From Panagrolaimus kolymaensis (taxonomy: Eukaryota > Nematoda > Chromadorea > Rhabditida > Panagrolaimidae): a stretch of DNA of 64,000 nucleotides. The notes under the pieces are model-generated. The model worked only from the letters and a program-made list of their open reading frames with translations, was not told where the DNA came from and made no database searches. Each line of letters opens with the position of its first letter. Position 1 is the stretch's first letter. The position numbers and the translations under genes were made by a program. Positions 11,001-24,046 of the stretch are shown piece after piece. Location: NCBI GenBank assembly GCA_028622995.1, contig JAJQJQ010000010.1, positions 5,518,001 to 5,582,000 of the forward strand, given 5' to 3'.

Positions 11001-14000
11001 TGAAAAATGTAATTCTCGAGAGAATAAAGACTAACTCTCTGGCGATGAACAACCAAACCCTCCTATTCTTTTTTTTCGATTTGCTTTCGATGATAAGCAA
11101 AGTAATTTTGATTCAAAACCTTTTTTCTTTTTTCTTTTTTCTCTCTTCTGAAATTGGGTTAAAGTTTTCTTTTTTATATATTTTTTCAATAAAGCTTCAA
11201 GTATTGCCACTCTTCTTCTCATCTTCTTCGTGTACTTCTATATTTTTTTCTACCTAAAGTATTCACGATAACACATTGAACACAAAAAAGTTTTTTTGTG
11301 TTTTTATGCTTCCAGTCTTTGTTAAAAAAATAATAATATCTTTTTTATTCTTTGGTTCTCCGGAAGTGGAGCTATGTATGTAAAGTATGTATATTCATAT
11401 TCATTCTAAAAAAAAGTTTATCATTTTTTATGGGACAATGAGAGAATGAATAAAAAAACTCATTTGCACACTTCCCTGTTTTCTTTTTTAATATTGTTTT
11501 TATAACTACTTTTTTTTCTGTCTCTCTCACTTTATTATTTGTTATTCAAATGTAGCTTCGTTGATGCTATATATGTATATATTCAATTAAGTAATGAATT
11601 TTTTTCTTTCCCTTTTTTGTCGTCGTTGTTCAACAACCTTCATTGTTTCTTTTTTCTTCCTCTCTTTTCAGCATTTCATCAACTCCATATATGTATGTAT
11701 GTACTTATTGTGTTTTAACCATCACATTTTTTACTTGCAACTTTTTTTTACTTTTTACTTAGCTCTTGAAAGAATTGAAATAAAAAAAGAAGATTCGCTT
11801 AAGGATGCTTTATTTTTATTTTTAAATTACTTTTTTTATTTCTAATTTCTTTTTTTCTTTCTTCATTCCCCTTCAATTCTTAACCCATTCCGTAGTTGTT
11901 TGTTTTTTAATTCGGTTAGCTATTTATTTTATAGTCATCTTAAAAAAAAAAAAGTTAAAGTGTCAACAATAAAAAAAATAAGAAATATTTTTGTAATTTC
12001 TTTTAAATTTAAATTTTATATTTTGTAATGGCTTTTTTTGGTGTAGGTTGTTGTTTCGAATTTGGATTTTCTTTTACTTAAAAATCTTTGTATCTAAATT
12101 CTTTTCTCAAAACTTATCACTTTTGATTCTTTAAAAAATATTTAATTAATGATAGACGCCTTTGTTTAATTTGTAAATTAACCCATCCGCCACCACGCAA
12201 AAAACAAAAAAAAATAATTTTACCTTTCGTTGTTTAATCGCTTCAATTATAGCTTTAAAAACTTTTCCCTTTTCCTTTATGCTACCCTCTACGTTTTTTT
12301 AAACATTATCTAAACTGTTATTATACTTTCATTTTTTTGTTTGTTTGAAAAATGACGGAAATAAGTGTAGGCTTTGTTGTATTTCCGCCATCATAGAAAA
12401 AAATAGCAACCACCAGAAAAAAAAAATATAAGAAGCTGGAGACATTTTTTTCGGTTATCTTTTTTTCTAAAGTGATTTATTATTTTCTTGCAAAAAATGT
12501 TCATATTTAATCTTTGTTGTTTTTAAAAAAAGCAGAAGCAACCAAAAAAGCTGTTCCAAATTTTTGGAGACAAAAAAAGGAGGAATCGAAACCAAAACAA
12601 AAAAACAAGCTTTAATGTTTTTTTTCTTGTTGTCGTGTAGCCTCTATTTGTCGCTTCCAAACTAAAAAAAGAAGAAACTTTTTTACATTTATATGGCACA
12701 AGATTGGTGGCGGCGGCGGTGGCATCATCATCTTCATCATTTAGCAACAACAACATCGACAACTACAAACAACAACTGTTTAAACTTTTAAAGCTTTTTT
12801 TTTATCGCTGTGCTTCTCACTTTTCTCTCTGTCTCTTAAACGGCGCAATGGCAAAACATTTAGTGTTATCATGTAAAAATAAAAGCATTTAGAGTTGTTG
12901 GTTTTAGGCAAGCTTTTTTTATATTTATTTATCAAAGTTAACTTTTCTTACTACTCATTGCTTTTGCTCCTCTAAATTGGCTAAATATAACCTTTATTTT
13001 AGTTTTATTATTTCATTTTTTTAAATTATTTTTTATGATTTAGGTAATAAATATTACAAAATTATTTTGTTGTCGCTTTAAAGATTTTTCTTTTCTTCAA
13101 AAACAACTTTTTTTTACTATTACTCCTTTTTCCATGAAAAAACAAACTAGAAAGGGCTTTAAATAGAGTCAATTAAATATACCACATTCATTCATTGACG
13201 TTTTATAGTGGTGTTCAAGTTCATCTCATCATTGCTTCGTTCTTCGAGAAAAAAATGAGGAGAAGGAAAAGTTTCTTAAACTAAAAGTTAGTTTTTTTAG
13301 TTGCAACTAATGACCAACGGTCAATTAGCTGCCACCAAGGACTTTATTATTTTATATATATTTTTTGCGTCACTTCCTGCCTGATTCATTCATTAAAATA
13401 AAAGAAATGATATCTGTCACATTTTTTTAATATTAACCTTTTAATATCTCATTTAAATATTTATATTATAATTCAAAAAAAGAAAAGAAAAAGATAGATG
13501 TTGCAAATTAACTTTTTTTTATTCATTAATTTTTATTTGCCCTCTTTATTTCATCTCCTCATGATAGATAAAAACCAAATACACAAATAATTTTGACTTA
13601 TTTAATAGAAGTGCCTTTTTGACGAGTGTTGGCGCGCTTCGTTGCTGCTTATTGGACCTCTCTAAATTCTTCAATTCTTCGTCCCTCTATCATTTCATTA
13701 AACTACGACCACCTCTCTTTTTTTTTTATTTTTCACACATCTATCGTTGTCGAAAAATACTTTGTACTTTTTTCTCTGGGTTTATAAGCATTTGTCAAAT
13801 GCTTATAATACTGCCGCTGTTGTTGCAAAATGCTGCCAATCAACAACTTTTTTTATGTCAATGATTATATCCATCCCCACACAATTCCATTTGAAAAAAA
13901 AAATAGAAAAGAAAGAGATAAAATTTAAAAAAGTTAAAAGCATTTTGTTGCTTTTTTTATTTTTCTATTTTGTTTTAATACTTTATTTTCTTTTTTAAGT

Positions 14001-17000
14001 GTGAAAGTAATAATTGTTTTCTTTTTCCTTTAAAGGAGCAAAAACACTTTTATTTAATGATAAAAAAAATCTTTTCTTTTTTTTCATACTTTTTCTTATT
14101 TCCACGAATTATTGCTGGAAGAGCTTTAATAGTAGGAAAAAAACAAGACCCAAGAAGCCTTATATAAACGTCAGTCAGTTAATCTGTGAACAAAAAAATA
14201 AAATAAAAAAATTCAATTCGCGAACACAGTCAATTCAATCCGTTGATGCGTGTGTATGTAAAAAAAAATAAAAATACAAGACTAACAACTTTTTTAGATT
14301 AGTGTTCTCTCTTCAGGCGTGATTAAAATCTCAGCTTTTTAAGCGCGTGTATGCAGCAGAAAAAAAAGAAGTTTGAATTAAAGGGAAAATTCCAAAATTG
14401 TTTTTTTTCTCTTTTTATATTTTTTCTTAAAAAGTTTGCTTTTGTTGTTATGTTTTTTCCTTGAATGATATTTCCTGTGCCAAGCATCGACGAGTTTGGC
14501 TTTCGTGGAATGACGGTCTTTGCATCTTATTTGTATGAATGTTTGTTTGTGAGGGTGGTGGTTGTAGAATGTGTTCGTAAAAAAACTTAAGCAACTTTTT
14601 TATTTTTTTAGATTCAAAAAAATTAAAAACATCACTTTTTTAGTTAAGTTTTGAAATTTACTGAAATTTACTATAACTAAAAATTTTCTTACCATTTTTT
14701 CATGCTTAACTTCCCATTTACTTTTTTTTATTATCCTTTGGGACTAATGAGTCATAATTTTTCTGTTAAAAATGTTATTACTTCTAAGCACTTTTATATT
14801 TTTCTTCTTCCTCCTTTTCTGTTGTCATTTGTCTGTAATTTCATTAAACGGTAAACATTAAGAAATAGGAAATCATAAGAAAAAATGTTTTAAGCTGTTC
14901 CGGATATGTATGATAACAACTTAATATCAATTATCCTTCTTCTCATATTTCCAATAATTTTACGAAAGAAAAATAATTTGTTATTTTTTTTCTTCCGGTT
15001 TTTATATTTTTTCTTGAAATTTTAATAGCTTTTTTCTTAATTCTTAAATATTCTTTTTTGCAACAATTATAATACTTGCTGCTTAGTACCAAAAACTAAA
15101 GGTGTTAAAACATATTTTATTCCTTTTTTAAATGAGATAAAAAAAAGTCACATGTTTTTCATTTAAACCGTGTTTTATTTTTCTCCTAAATAAAAAGTTA
15201 ATTAATTTTTTTTCCATAACATTAATAAATTATTCCAAAATTTAATTTAATCATCTTTTTTCTAGGTGCATTTTTTTTAAACACATTTCATCAAAAATGA
15301 TTATTATTTATTTGCTGCCCGCCAGAAGCATGATCTTATAAATTTTTATAAGGTTTTTTTTGCAACAGCAGCAACAGCTTTTTTATGACATTCTTTTTTT
15401 TTTTTGCTTGCTAAAATGGAAATGAGATTAGTCAAAAAATTAGATTTCAAGGCCATATTTAGATTATGAAGTTATATTTTTAGTTTTTATCCTTTGAAGT
15501 CTATAATATCTATTACGTATGTTGACGAAGACGACTTCATTCATTTTTTCTTTCTTTTGCAAATTTGCAATTTTTCTTTTTCTTTTCTTTAAAAAAATGA
15601 GTTTCATGATCTTAATAATCGCGCGAGGGTTATTTTTGTTTTTTTTTATCTTAATTTTCTTCTTCGTAAATTTTCATGCAAAAATTCCTAATTATATCCC
15701 TTTCTTTCGATGTATTTTATTTTTTGATAAGTTTTATTTTCTTGAATTCAAAGAAAATCTTTATTTTTTTACTTCATCATATCTAATCGGGTTATTTTTT
15801 CTTTCGCCTCGGAATTCTTCTTCAAATAAAGTTTGTTTCTGACGCTTTCTTCTCGCAGGAATCTTAGAAGCCAAGAACCAAACCTAATTCAAAAACTTTC
15901 ATGCTGAGTTTTCTTTTTTTCTTGAAACAATTAAAACATGCTTTTTTTGTTTTTTATAAAAAAAAATTAAGGAAAAAAGTTTGCAAAAAAAGGTAGCCTA
16001 GAAAAACTTCCCTTTTTTACACAAGAATTTTTTTGTCTTTCTTCTTATTTTTCTTCCGCATTTAAATTTTATTTTTTATTTATTTTTTTTGTAGTGAAGA
16101 GTATATCTTAAAAGTTTTTTTTGAGTGTTAATCAATTTACATACTTCTCAACTCAAAATATATTCCCTCGAAATGAAGTATATGTATTGCATATAAATTT
16201 ATCCATAAAATGCAATGATGACAAGAACATACAAATGTACGTGACGTGACATAAGCGATAAGAAGGGTTTTTGGTCGTCGTCAACCTTTTTATTATTTAA
16301 AAAGCCACTTTTTTTTACTTCTTTTCCTTATTTTCATTTTTTCTTTTGGGTTTACTATTTAATCGTATTTCACTTACTTCTTCTTCGTGAATTTTATCAT
16401 AAGAATTTTCATTTTCTCCGTGTGTTGAGGAACTTGACGCTAAAGGGTAAAATTGCGCTCCCACGACACTTTAAAAGCGATTTTTTATATTTAAAACAAA
16501 CAAAAAAATTATCATCGGCATTTTTTTACAAACAGCTTTTAAAGGACTAACAAAAAAAGATTGAGAGCCAAAAGTAAGATTTAAAAAAAACTATCATCGA
16601 AAAAATATTTTTTTGCTCCTCCTTTTCAATGAGTAAAAAAAAATACAAGAAATGCCCTTCTTTTTGTACACATTTGTTTTTTCTTCATGCTTTTCTACGC
16701 TTTAAAATATTTTTTTCGACGACTGTAATGAACGCTTCATTTTGGTTGTGTAGTTTTTCTTGTTTCTTGGCCCTCCTCAGTTGCAAAAAAAAGAATCTGC
16801 TTAGTAGCATATTTCTTCAAAAAAAAAGTTTTTTGCTTTCCTTACTTCTCGTCAAGTGGAACAACAACAGATTGCCTCCTCGTCAAAAAAAAAAATGCCT
16901 CGGGCCACTTGGCGCCGCCAATTGGATGTTATATGTATGTTGTATTTATTTACCAAAAGAAAATTTTTTTTATTTTTGAAAATATATTTATCATAAAAAA

Positions 17001-17941
17001 GCAAAATATTAGACTAACTAAAACATGGAATAAAATAAAAAATAGTTGCTCTTCCTAACAACAGAAGAAGAAAAAAAGATTATTTTTATCCAACAAAAAA
17101 AGCCATCCATAACAATTGCTTCTCCTTATTTTTTCCTCCCTCCTTCTTTCTCTCATAACAGCTTTTTTTCTACTTTTTTGGTTGTTGCTTCTTCTGTTGC
17201 TTGTTTTCTGCTTTAATAATTTATCCATCACTGAGAGATGATGACGATGTTTCTTCCATATCTTTTTTTTTTTGGTTGATGATTTATTCTAAAACATTTA
17301 TGTAAAAAAAAAGTATTTTTTTGCAAATTTGCCTTTTTTTAATGTTTTTTTATTTCTATGACATAATTTATGGCTTTATAAAAAAATATGTAAGAAATAA
17401 TAAATTAATATTTAAACTATGGACTTTGCAAACAATCAAAATAAATGTTTTTATTTTGTGTAAGCTAAAACACATCCCAGTAATGTTGGTCGCGGTCTTT
17501 TTTTTAAATTCGAAACCTTTGATCACAAAAAATAATAATATTTAATTTAATTTAATTATAGTCACCTTTTCTTGCCTTATAAAACCGTTACCTTTTAAAT
17601 TTTAAATAAGCATGTTTACTGTTTTATTTTTCTAAAACATTTACTTCGTTTTTCTATTTTGCCTTGACCCTTCTTTTTATGACCTAATTGTATGCCACTT
17701 TTTTCCGTTCGTGTTTACTTTACTGCCATCTTCACCTACTTCAAAAAATTTGTGTTATTTACTAAACCTCGTCATTTGTTTTTGTTTTTGCAGACTAAAA
17801 ACACAAATGAGAAAAAATGTGTGAAATAAATATGAAAGAAATTGATCTTAAAATTAATATTTGCTGAATAAATTTTTTTATAAATTTTATCAAATATTTT
17901 TAAAGAATTTTATTAGCGGTTTTGAAATATTTCAAATCAAG
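5012..17941. other. Gene desert upstream of the 5-HT receptor gene
   Basis: About 13 kb of AT-rich sequence with long T and A runs. No open frame longer than about 110 codons occurs, and those that exist are Phe/Leu/Lys-rich without domains or plausible spliced partners. A 205-bp MITE sits at 7003-7207. Slightly GC-richer islets occur near 9600-9690, 9960-10050, 14470-14580 and 16420-16480, but I could not assign a tRNA, a known microRNA or an exon to them. Part of the region may hold the promoter and distal enhancers of the receptor gene at 17942. Confidence 0.5.
7003..7207. mobile_element. hAT-type MITE with 8-bp target-site duplication
   Basis: A 205-bp palindromic element with 14-bp terminal inverted repeats, TAGGGTTGTCGAAT at 7003-7016 and its reverse complement at 7194-7207. 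It is flanked by identical 8-bp direct repeats GCCAGGAC at 6995-7002 and 7208-7215. The subterminal arms contain repeated GGGAATTTCCCG motifs and the centre contains repeats of the type TTACAAAGT. An 8-bp duplication together with TAGGG-type ends is the signature of the hAT superfamily. There is no coding capacity, so movement would require a transposase supplied elsewhere. Confidence 0.88.
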
Positions 17942-20462
17942 ATGAGTGTCCACATAAATGGCTCATTTCATCTTCACGAAGCTCGTATAGCTTTGATAAC
18001 GGCTGCAGAAGAAGGTGGCTTCACTTTATGGCAAATGCTTTTGATTGGATTCCTTCTTTTAACTTTGATAGTATTTTGTGTGGTTGGAAATTTATTTGTG
18101 ATATTAGCAGTTTTATTGGAGCGTGATTTACGTTCAAGGCCACAATATTATTTAGTTTTTTCTCTTGCTATCGCTGATTTACTTGTGGGTTTGATAGTGA
18201 CGCCTCTAGGTGCATGGGCAACGCTACGTCAAGCATGGAATCTTGGCGTAACATTATGTGATTTTTGGATTAGTGTTGATGTATTAGTTTGTACATCATC
18301 TATTTTACATCTTGTTGCTATTGCACTTGACAGGTTAGTTGAGAGATTTTTAATCTTCCACATTTTTGTGATATTATTGCTTTTTATTAAGCATCTTAAA
18401 ATTAACCGTTTTTTCTATGAAAAGTGTATTCTAAAAATTAGGATTTAAGGACATTCTCATTTTTCTGTGTGGTATATGTACTTTTTTTCGATGACACTTA
18501 GAAAAATAATCTATGAAAATCTCGAAAAAATTTTGCTCTCATAACGTAGCAATAAAATATTAATTAACTTTTTAATCTCTATCTATAACATCTTCTTTCC
18601 AGGTATTGGAGTATTACGGATATTTGTTATGTACAGAATCGAACTAAGCAACGCATATTTTTAATGCTATCTATGGTATGGATTTTATCTTTATTGATAT
18701 CTTTACTTCCCATATTTGGATGGAAAGATAATCAATTTGTTTATCGAGTTCAAGAGCAACATGTATGTCTTATTTCACAACAAATAAGTTATCAGGTAAA
18801 TTTTTGCAAGAAAATCACCCTATAATTATGGAATGAAAGCCATATATTTATATTTCATAATCCTTTTATTTTTAGGTATTCAGCACTGCAACAGCTTTTT
18901 ACATTCCTCTTTGTTTCATAATTGGTGTATATTATAAAATTATGAGAGCTGCGAAAAAACGTTTTCGTCGTGAAAGGGACCGAAAAACCATTAATAGAAC
19001 GTTTGAAGGGAGTGTAAAAAATAATAAAATTATTTTGCAAAAATCTACAGTAAGCAAATAAAACACTTTTTTTGCAGAAAATATAAATCTAAAATTTCAG
19101 CCAATTACTATGCCTCCTACAGTAGTATTTTCTCAAGATATGACAAATAATAGTTCCACGGGTGGTGAAAATGGAGGAGATCGGAAAATTAAGGTACAGA
19201 TTTATTTTTGCATTTTTACATTTTCTCACAAGATTTTTATTTCTTTTGCAAATCGAAAAAAAAAACAAAACAAAAAAAACAAGCGTTTCCGATAACCTTT
19301 TTTTGTAAGATTAATGGAATATCAAAACTAAAAACAAGCATTTATGAAGAAAGAAAAAATGCTCGGAAATTAATACATTTGCTTGCTTTTTCTGCCTCCG
19401 GATGTACTTTACTAACACTACTACCACATCCAAATCATTCCTAATAGCTTCAACAGACGATGGAGAAAGAAAGTACAGAGAGAAAATCTTTTAATTATAA
19501 AACAAAAAATGCAATCATATTACTGGAATTTAGTCTTTCTCTCTTTTTTTCCATGAGTTTGATTGGATTGCAAATAACTATCTTTCTTTCGGTTCTTTTT
19601 TTAAGTAAATTTTCAACAAAAAAAAAATAAGGAAAGAACGATGCAAAATAAAATTTATGCAAAGCTTTTTTCTGCTCTTTTTTTAGACTATGAGAAAAAA
19701 AATGTCATTTTATTTTTTTTTCCTAACAAAATGTTTTAAACATTTTAATGTAATATATTTTTTTAGGCTGCTAAATCCAATAGCAATCCAAATTCCACAT
19801 CAGAAGATGAACGAACACCAATGCAAATATGTGAAAATAATACTTATATTGAAACAGCCACACCAATAAGTAAATCAGATTTATCACAAATTGTGCCAAG
19901 TATGTTTTTTCTAAATTAAATTGAATTATTCAAATTACTATTATTTTTGTTATTTTTATTTTTGCTTTAGGCAATGAAAAAAATCCTCCAAAAAAGATAA
20001 CAAAAATTAAAAAGACTTTTCCACCTCAATCAAGGAATAGTGCGCCATCATCATTAATTTCATCAACACCAAAACGAAAAAAACGTGTAAAAGAAAGTAT
20101 TGAAACGAGAAGGGAACGTAAAGCATGGAGAACTCTAGCAATAATTACTGGTACATTTGTTGCATGTTGGACTCCATTCTTTTTAGTATCTCTTTATCGT
20201 CCAATATGTGGGTGTAGCATTCCTCCTTTACTTGAATCCGTCACTTCATGGCTTGGTAAGTAGCTTTTTTTAAAAGATAGAATAAAATAAATCTAATTTT
20301 GTCATCAAACAAAATAAATAAATTTCATTTCATTTTATCCCTCTTTTTTTAGGCTATCTCAATTCAGCTTTGAATCCAATAATCTATACTCTATTTTCAA
20401 TGGATTTTCGTATGGCTTTTCAACGAATTATCAAAAGGATGTGCTTTCTCAAAGACTTTTAA
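17942..20462 (+). CDS. ser-4: 5-HT1-like serotonin receptor (class A GPCR)
   Basis: Seven exons: 17942-18333, 18603-18795, 18876-19049, 19101-19193, 19767-19899, 19971-20255, 20353-20462; 459 aa. Seven membrane segments. The third carries the amine-binding Asp in [14 protein letters not shown], followed by DRYW whose Arg codon is split by the first intron. TM6 reads [10 protein letters not shown] and TM7 [14 protein letters not shown]. The string [17 protein letters not shown] is characteristic of 5-HT1 receptors, which couple to Gi/o; the long third intracellular loop (about 180 residues, basic, Ser/Pro-rich) fits that. The start was chosen at 17942 (MSVHINGS, N-glycosylation site) because the 27 residues upstream in frame are AT-driven and give no better N-terminus. 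The 573-bp intron at 19194-19766 is AT-rich filler. Orthology to C. elegans ser-4 is likely but other amine receptors cannot be fully excluded. Confidence 0.8.
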
Positions 20463-21098
20463 ATAAATAAAAAAAGTTCATCGTTTTGCATAGGCTTAAT
20501 TAAATTTTTCTCTGGTTTAAATTTTTTTGTAACGAAAAAAGAAAAGAAACCATTGAAACAAATTTTTGTTTGTTTTTTTTGATACGGGTTTTTGCTTGTT
20601 TTATGTGTTTTGTTTTTTGTTTCTTTTATTTGGTAAAATAAGTATTCCATTAGGTATTTTTTTCTTCCCATCTTTTCAAAACACAACAATCCAATTGTTG
20701 TTGATTTGGAGAAAGGAAAGAATGGTGATAATAAAGCTGGTGACTTTTTTTTTGATTATATGCTTCTTTTTTTATTGTTTGTTTTTTAAAACACGCAAAT
20801 GAATAAATTAATTTTTTTAAATAAAAAATGTTGTTTGAAAATCTCTCGTCAGAATGTATGAATAAAAAGGAGAAACTTAAGTCAATAAAAACAACTCATT
20901 TTTTTTACTCATCAAAAGTTTAATCAAGCATAGATTTTTATTTATTTATCATTAACACACCAGCAGCAGCCATCATTCAATAAAGCATTACAAAGAAGGC
21001 AAAAAAGCAAAAAGGCAAGGAAAAAACAATTCTTCAAATTTTAAAAAACAAAAAATGTTGCAAAAAAAAAAGACGATACACATGCTTCATAAATTTTG
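20463..21098. other. Convergent intergenic region
   Basis: 3' flanks of the receptor gene (+) and the MAGUK gene (-). AT-rich, with A and T runs on both strands; no gene or repeat recognised. Confidence 0.5.
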
Positions 21099-23147
21099 TC
21101 ACACGTCATGATGTTGCTGTGGATGTTTAATCACCATCCAATCCGATGGAATCCAAGAAAGAAGAGTATCAAAATTATGTAAAATTGCACAAAGTGTTCC
21201 AAAAGCTGCATCTAAATTATCATTAATTATTTTAGCATCAAATAAATGTCCATAATTTAATTCTAATTGTTTTGAATGAAATATCATTTGTTCGAGATCA
21301 TAATCATTAAATTTTCTTTGTTGTTTATGACCGGATTTGTGGTTATTTGAAATTGTTGTTATTGTTGAACGAGTTTTTTTAAGAATTGTGAGATCAGAAG
21401 GTGGAGCAATAAAAATTGTTAATGGCATAAATCGAGAGCTTCGAAGACTTTTAAGCGCTGATGGGTGAGCATTTATTATTGGGACTTGCTTTCTTGAAAT
21501 TACTGTAAGAATTGCATCATCGAGGGTGCCATAGAGATTTCCATTAAATTCACCCGATTCAATAAATCTATCTTCATGAATCCATTGGGTCATTTGTTGA
21601 AGAGATACAAAATTATAATCAATTCCATCTTTTTCATGAGCTCTAAATGAAATAAATTAAAAAAATAGTTTATTTTAATTGCTTTTTTTTAACCTTGGTG
21701 GTCTGCTCGTGTGTGGTACGGTTGAAGCATATTTATGGTGTTTTTGAAGTATCAAACGACGTTTAAGTTCATTTCTTCCAACTCCAGGAGGACCAATAAA
21801 AACTAGCGTTCGAATAATATTTGATTTGGGAAATAGTTGGCAAACGGGCTCATAAGCGATGAAATTTAATTGTCTATTATTTTTTATAACATCAACTGTC
21901 TGAAAATAAATGTGTTTTTATTCTTGGAAAATTATATTTAATAAAACTACTAACTGCATTATTATCATCAAGGGAGAGCTTTTCGTCAGTTGGTATCACT
22001 CCAACTATCGATGATGATGAACTGGAAGAATTTGAAGGAACTAAAAAAAGGGATATTCCAGAATAATAAATTTTGAGATTTTGAATAACCTGTTTCAGTA
22101 AACTTTGCTTGCATCCAAAATCTATCATTCACATTAACAATTTCTAAAATAGAGCCTCTGGTAAACTTCAAAGCAGCATCTGGACATGGATGTGTCGGAT
22201 CAGTTTTAGCATCGTAATCAATCTGGAAGCAACATATAAAAAAATCGTATTTTGTAACCAAAAAAGGGCTTACTAAAGCTTTAACAAATTTTGTTGCTTT
22301 CAATTTTTCTGATGTCATGCATTTCCTTAAAGCTGTTGGGGCCAATTTAAAGGTTACAGTAGAATTTTCGCTTGAATTCAATAAATAAGCAATTTCGTTT
22401 GGATCTTTATGATCGACAGAAACTCCATTTATGCTGATTATTCTGTCTCCAACCTGCAAATAAACTTTTTTATTAAAATCTTTTAAAATTATTAAAATTT
22501 ACCGAAATTGCGCCAGATTTTTCTGCTGCTCCTCCAGCAATCAGTCTTGAAACAAAAACATAACCTTCTGGTGTATATTTGATTGTAGCTCCTAGTGCTT
22601 CAGATCCTTTAACAAGTTGAACAATTTTCACTGCGCAACCAATTTCATGATCAAAATCGGTTGGAATTTCAGGCAATTTTACATTCCAATGAAGTTTAGA
22701 AATTTCATCATATGCATCAATCAAATTCTTAAAAAAACACAACATTAACAAATTGAAAGGCTTTTATAAATAAATAAAAAATAGCTAACTAATATTTTTG
22801 AGTCATTTAAAAGTTTTATCAACAACTGTTGTTGTTGGTGCCCTGTCGATGAGGAGGATGATGAATGGTGTAAAGTATTGGATGATTTATCAATATATTT
22901 AATGAGATCGGAAGTTGTGGTTTTGCTATAAATAAAAAATATATTACATGTTTAACGCTTTTGTTTTATTTGCTCACCACTTTTTGGGAATAAATTGTTG
23001 TTGTTTTGAAAATAAAATAGAATCATATATATTTTTGTACAATAAAGAACTTGAAGAAGAGTTTTGATCAAGTTGAATATTTAAATTATATAATAAATAA
23101 TCAAAAGATTTAGTAAATTTAATTAAATCTGCATTCTTCTGTGGCAT
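21099..23147 (-). CDS. MAGUK scaffold of the p55/PALS1 type (PDZ-SH3-guanylate kinase-like)
   Basis: Membrane-associated scaffold that in this family organises polarity or junction complexes at the cell cortex. Eight exons: 22978-23147, 22790-22925, 22503-22727, 22274-22453, 22090-22222, 21955-22040, 21694-21899, 21099-21642; 559 aa. Domains: an N-terminal helical region that may be a weak L27 (about residues 1-115), PDZ (about 134-215: LGATIKYTPEG, GGAAEKSGAISVGDRIISIN), SH3 (about 237-310: DYDAKTDPTHPCPDAALKF), and a GK-like domain (about 315-550: VFIGPPGVGRNELKRRL, TSRPPR, DGIDYNFVS, NLYGT, IFIAPPSDL). The PCPDAALKF insertion in the SH3 and the PDZ sequence are closest to PALS1/MPP5 in my reading. 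Position in the gene family (magu-1 versus magu-2 in C. elegans) is not settled. The gene is divergent from nxt-1. Confidence 0.88.
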
Positions 23148-23605
23148 AACTTTTTTAATTTAAACAAGTAAAAATAATATAGAAAGTTAAAACATTTGGA
23201 AAAACAAAAATAAAGAAAAGCCGAAGTATCTGTTACTCTTTTTACTTTATTGTTGCAATAGTTAATTCTCTAAAGTTATTTGCAAAAAGAGAATCGATGC
23301 CAGCAATTATCTCTTATGAAACTTTCAAAAAAAATGTTTTTGTTAGTGGGTATTTCTTTATGGCATTTGCTTCTCCGCTATTTGTTTTATATTTTTTTAT
23401 TTGTTTTAACTTTTTTCCTTTGGAATCAATAAAAAAATGCCACAATAGAATCAGAGCTATTAAAATTTGAATTTCCTTGATTTCGATAATTTTGTTCATA
23501 TATTTCGTGATTTTGATATTTAGAAATTTCTTATTCAATAAATGCTATAGTTTATCATTAATTTCAGTAATTATCCTAAACCAACGACATCAACTAATTT
23601 ATAAA
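23148..23605. promoter_or_regulatory. Divergent promoter region between the MAGUK gene and nxt-1
   Basis: 458 bp between two oppositely oriented start codons, so it must contain both 5' ends. A TTTCAG acceptor-like site at 23562-23567, about 40 nt before the nxt-1 ATG, could be a trans-splice or cis-splice acceptor. No defined promoter motif was recognised. Confidence 0.4.
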
Positions 23606-24046
23606 ATGTCTTATCAACAAACTCCACATCCACCATCCAATCGCGGACGGCCTTTTGTTCGTCGACCTCCACGCACACCGCCACCAGAAGATCCATATTT
23701 AGCTGATGCTAAAAAATTCACTAGCTTATATTATGACACGATGGATAATAAACGAGATAAAATTGTTCATTTATATGGAACTGCCTGCCGTTTACTCTTT
23801 GATGGAAATCCATATGTTGGTGGAGATGCTATCGGAAAATTTTGGCAAGAAAACTTCCCACCCGAATCATTGCATACTATTCGAACTCAAGATTATAAAA
23901 ATCATGGCGATAACTTTCTTATTTTAATGACCAGCGGCACCGTTATTATTTCGGATGAAGCTCGAACCTTTTCTCAAGTTCTTACATGTCAACGTCAAGA
24001 TGGAATGTGGAAAATTATGTCTGACGACTACCGTTTATTAACATAA
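23606..24046 (+). CDS. nxt-1: NTF2-related mRNA export factor (p15/NXT1)
   Basis: Small NTF2-fold protein that pairs with the TAP/NXF1 receptor for nuclear export of mRNA. A single uninterrupted frame of 146 aa. An Arg/Pro-rich N-terminal extension (about 30 residues) precedes the NTF2 domain, recognisable by FTSLYYDTMDNKRDKIVHLY, LLFDGNPYVGGDAIGKFW, LILMTSGTVIISDEARTFSQ and WKIMSDDYRLL, which align with human NXT1. Start chosen at 23606 because the upstream in-frame sequence is hydrophobic, AT-driven and precedes an acceptor-like site. Intronless structure is unusual beside its multi-exon neighbours, but the domain is complete and the codons look selected, so it is a functional gene rather than a processed copy as far as can be seen. 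Confidence 0.93.
   Translation: MSYQQTPHPPSNRGRPFVRRPPRTPPPEDPYLADAKKFTSLYYDTMDNKRDKIVHLYGTACRLLFDGNPYVGGDAIGKFWQENFPPESLHTIRTQDYKNHGDNFLILMTSGTVIISDEARTFSQVLTCQRQDGMWKIMSDDYRLLT

Noticed and set aside
14466..14590. Short open frame with fairly balanced composition (about 41 codons)
   Set aside because: No splice partners, domain or start context. It was kept only as an islet within the gene desert.
17861..17941. Upstream Met as the start of the 5-HT receptor
   Set aside because: The extra 27 residues are Phe/Lys/Ile-rich and AT-driven; the Met at 17942 gives a glycosylated extracellular N-terminus.
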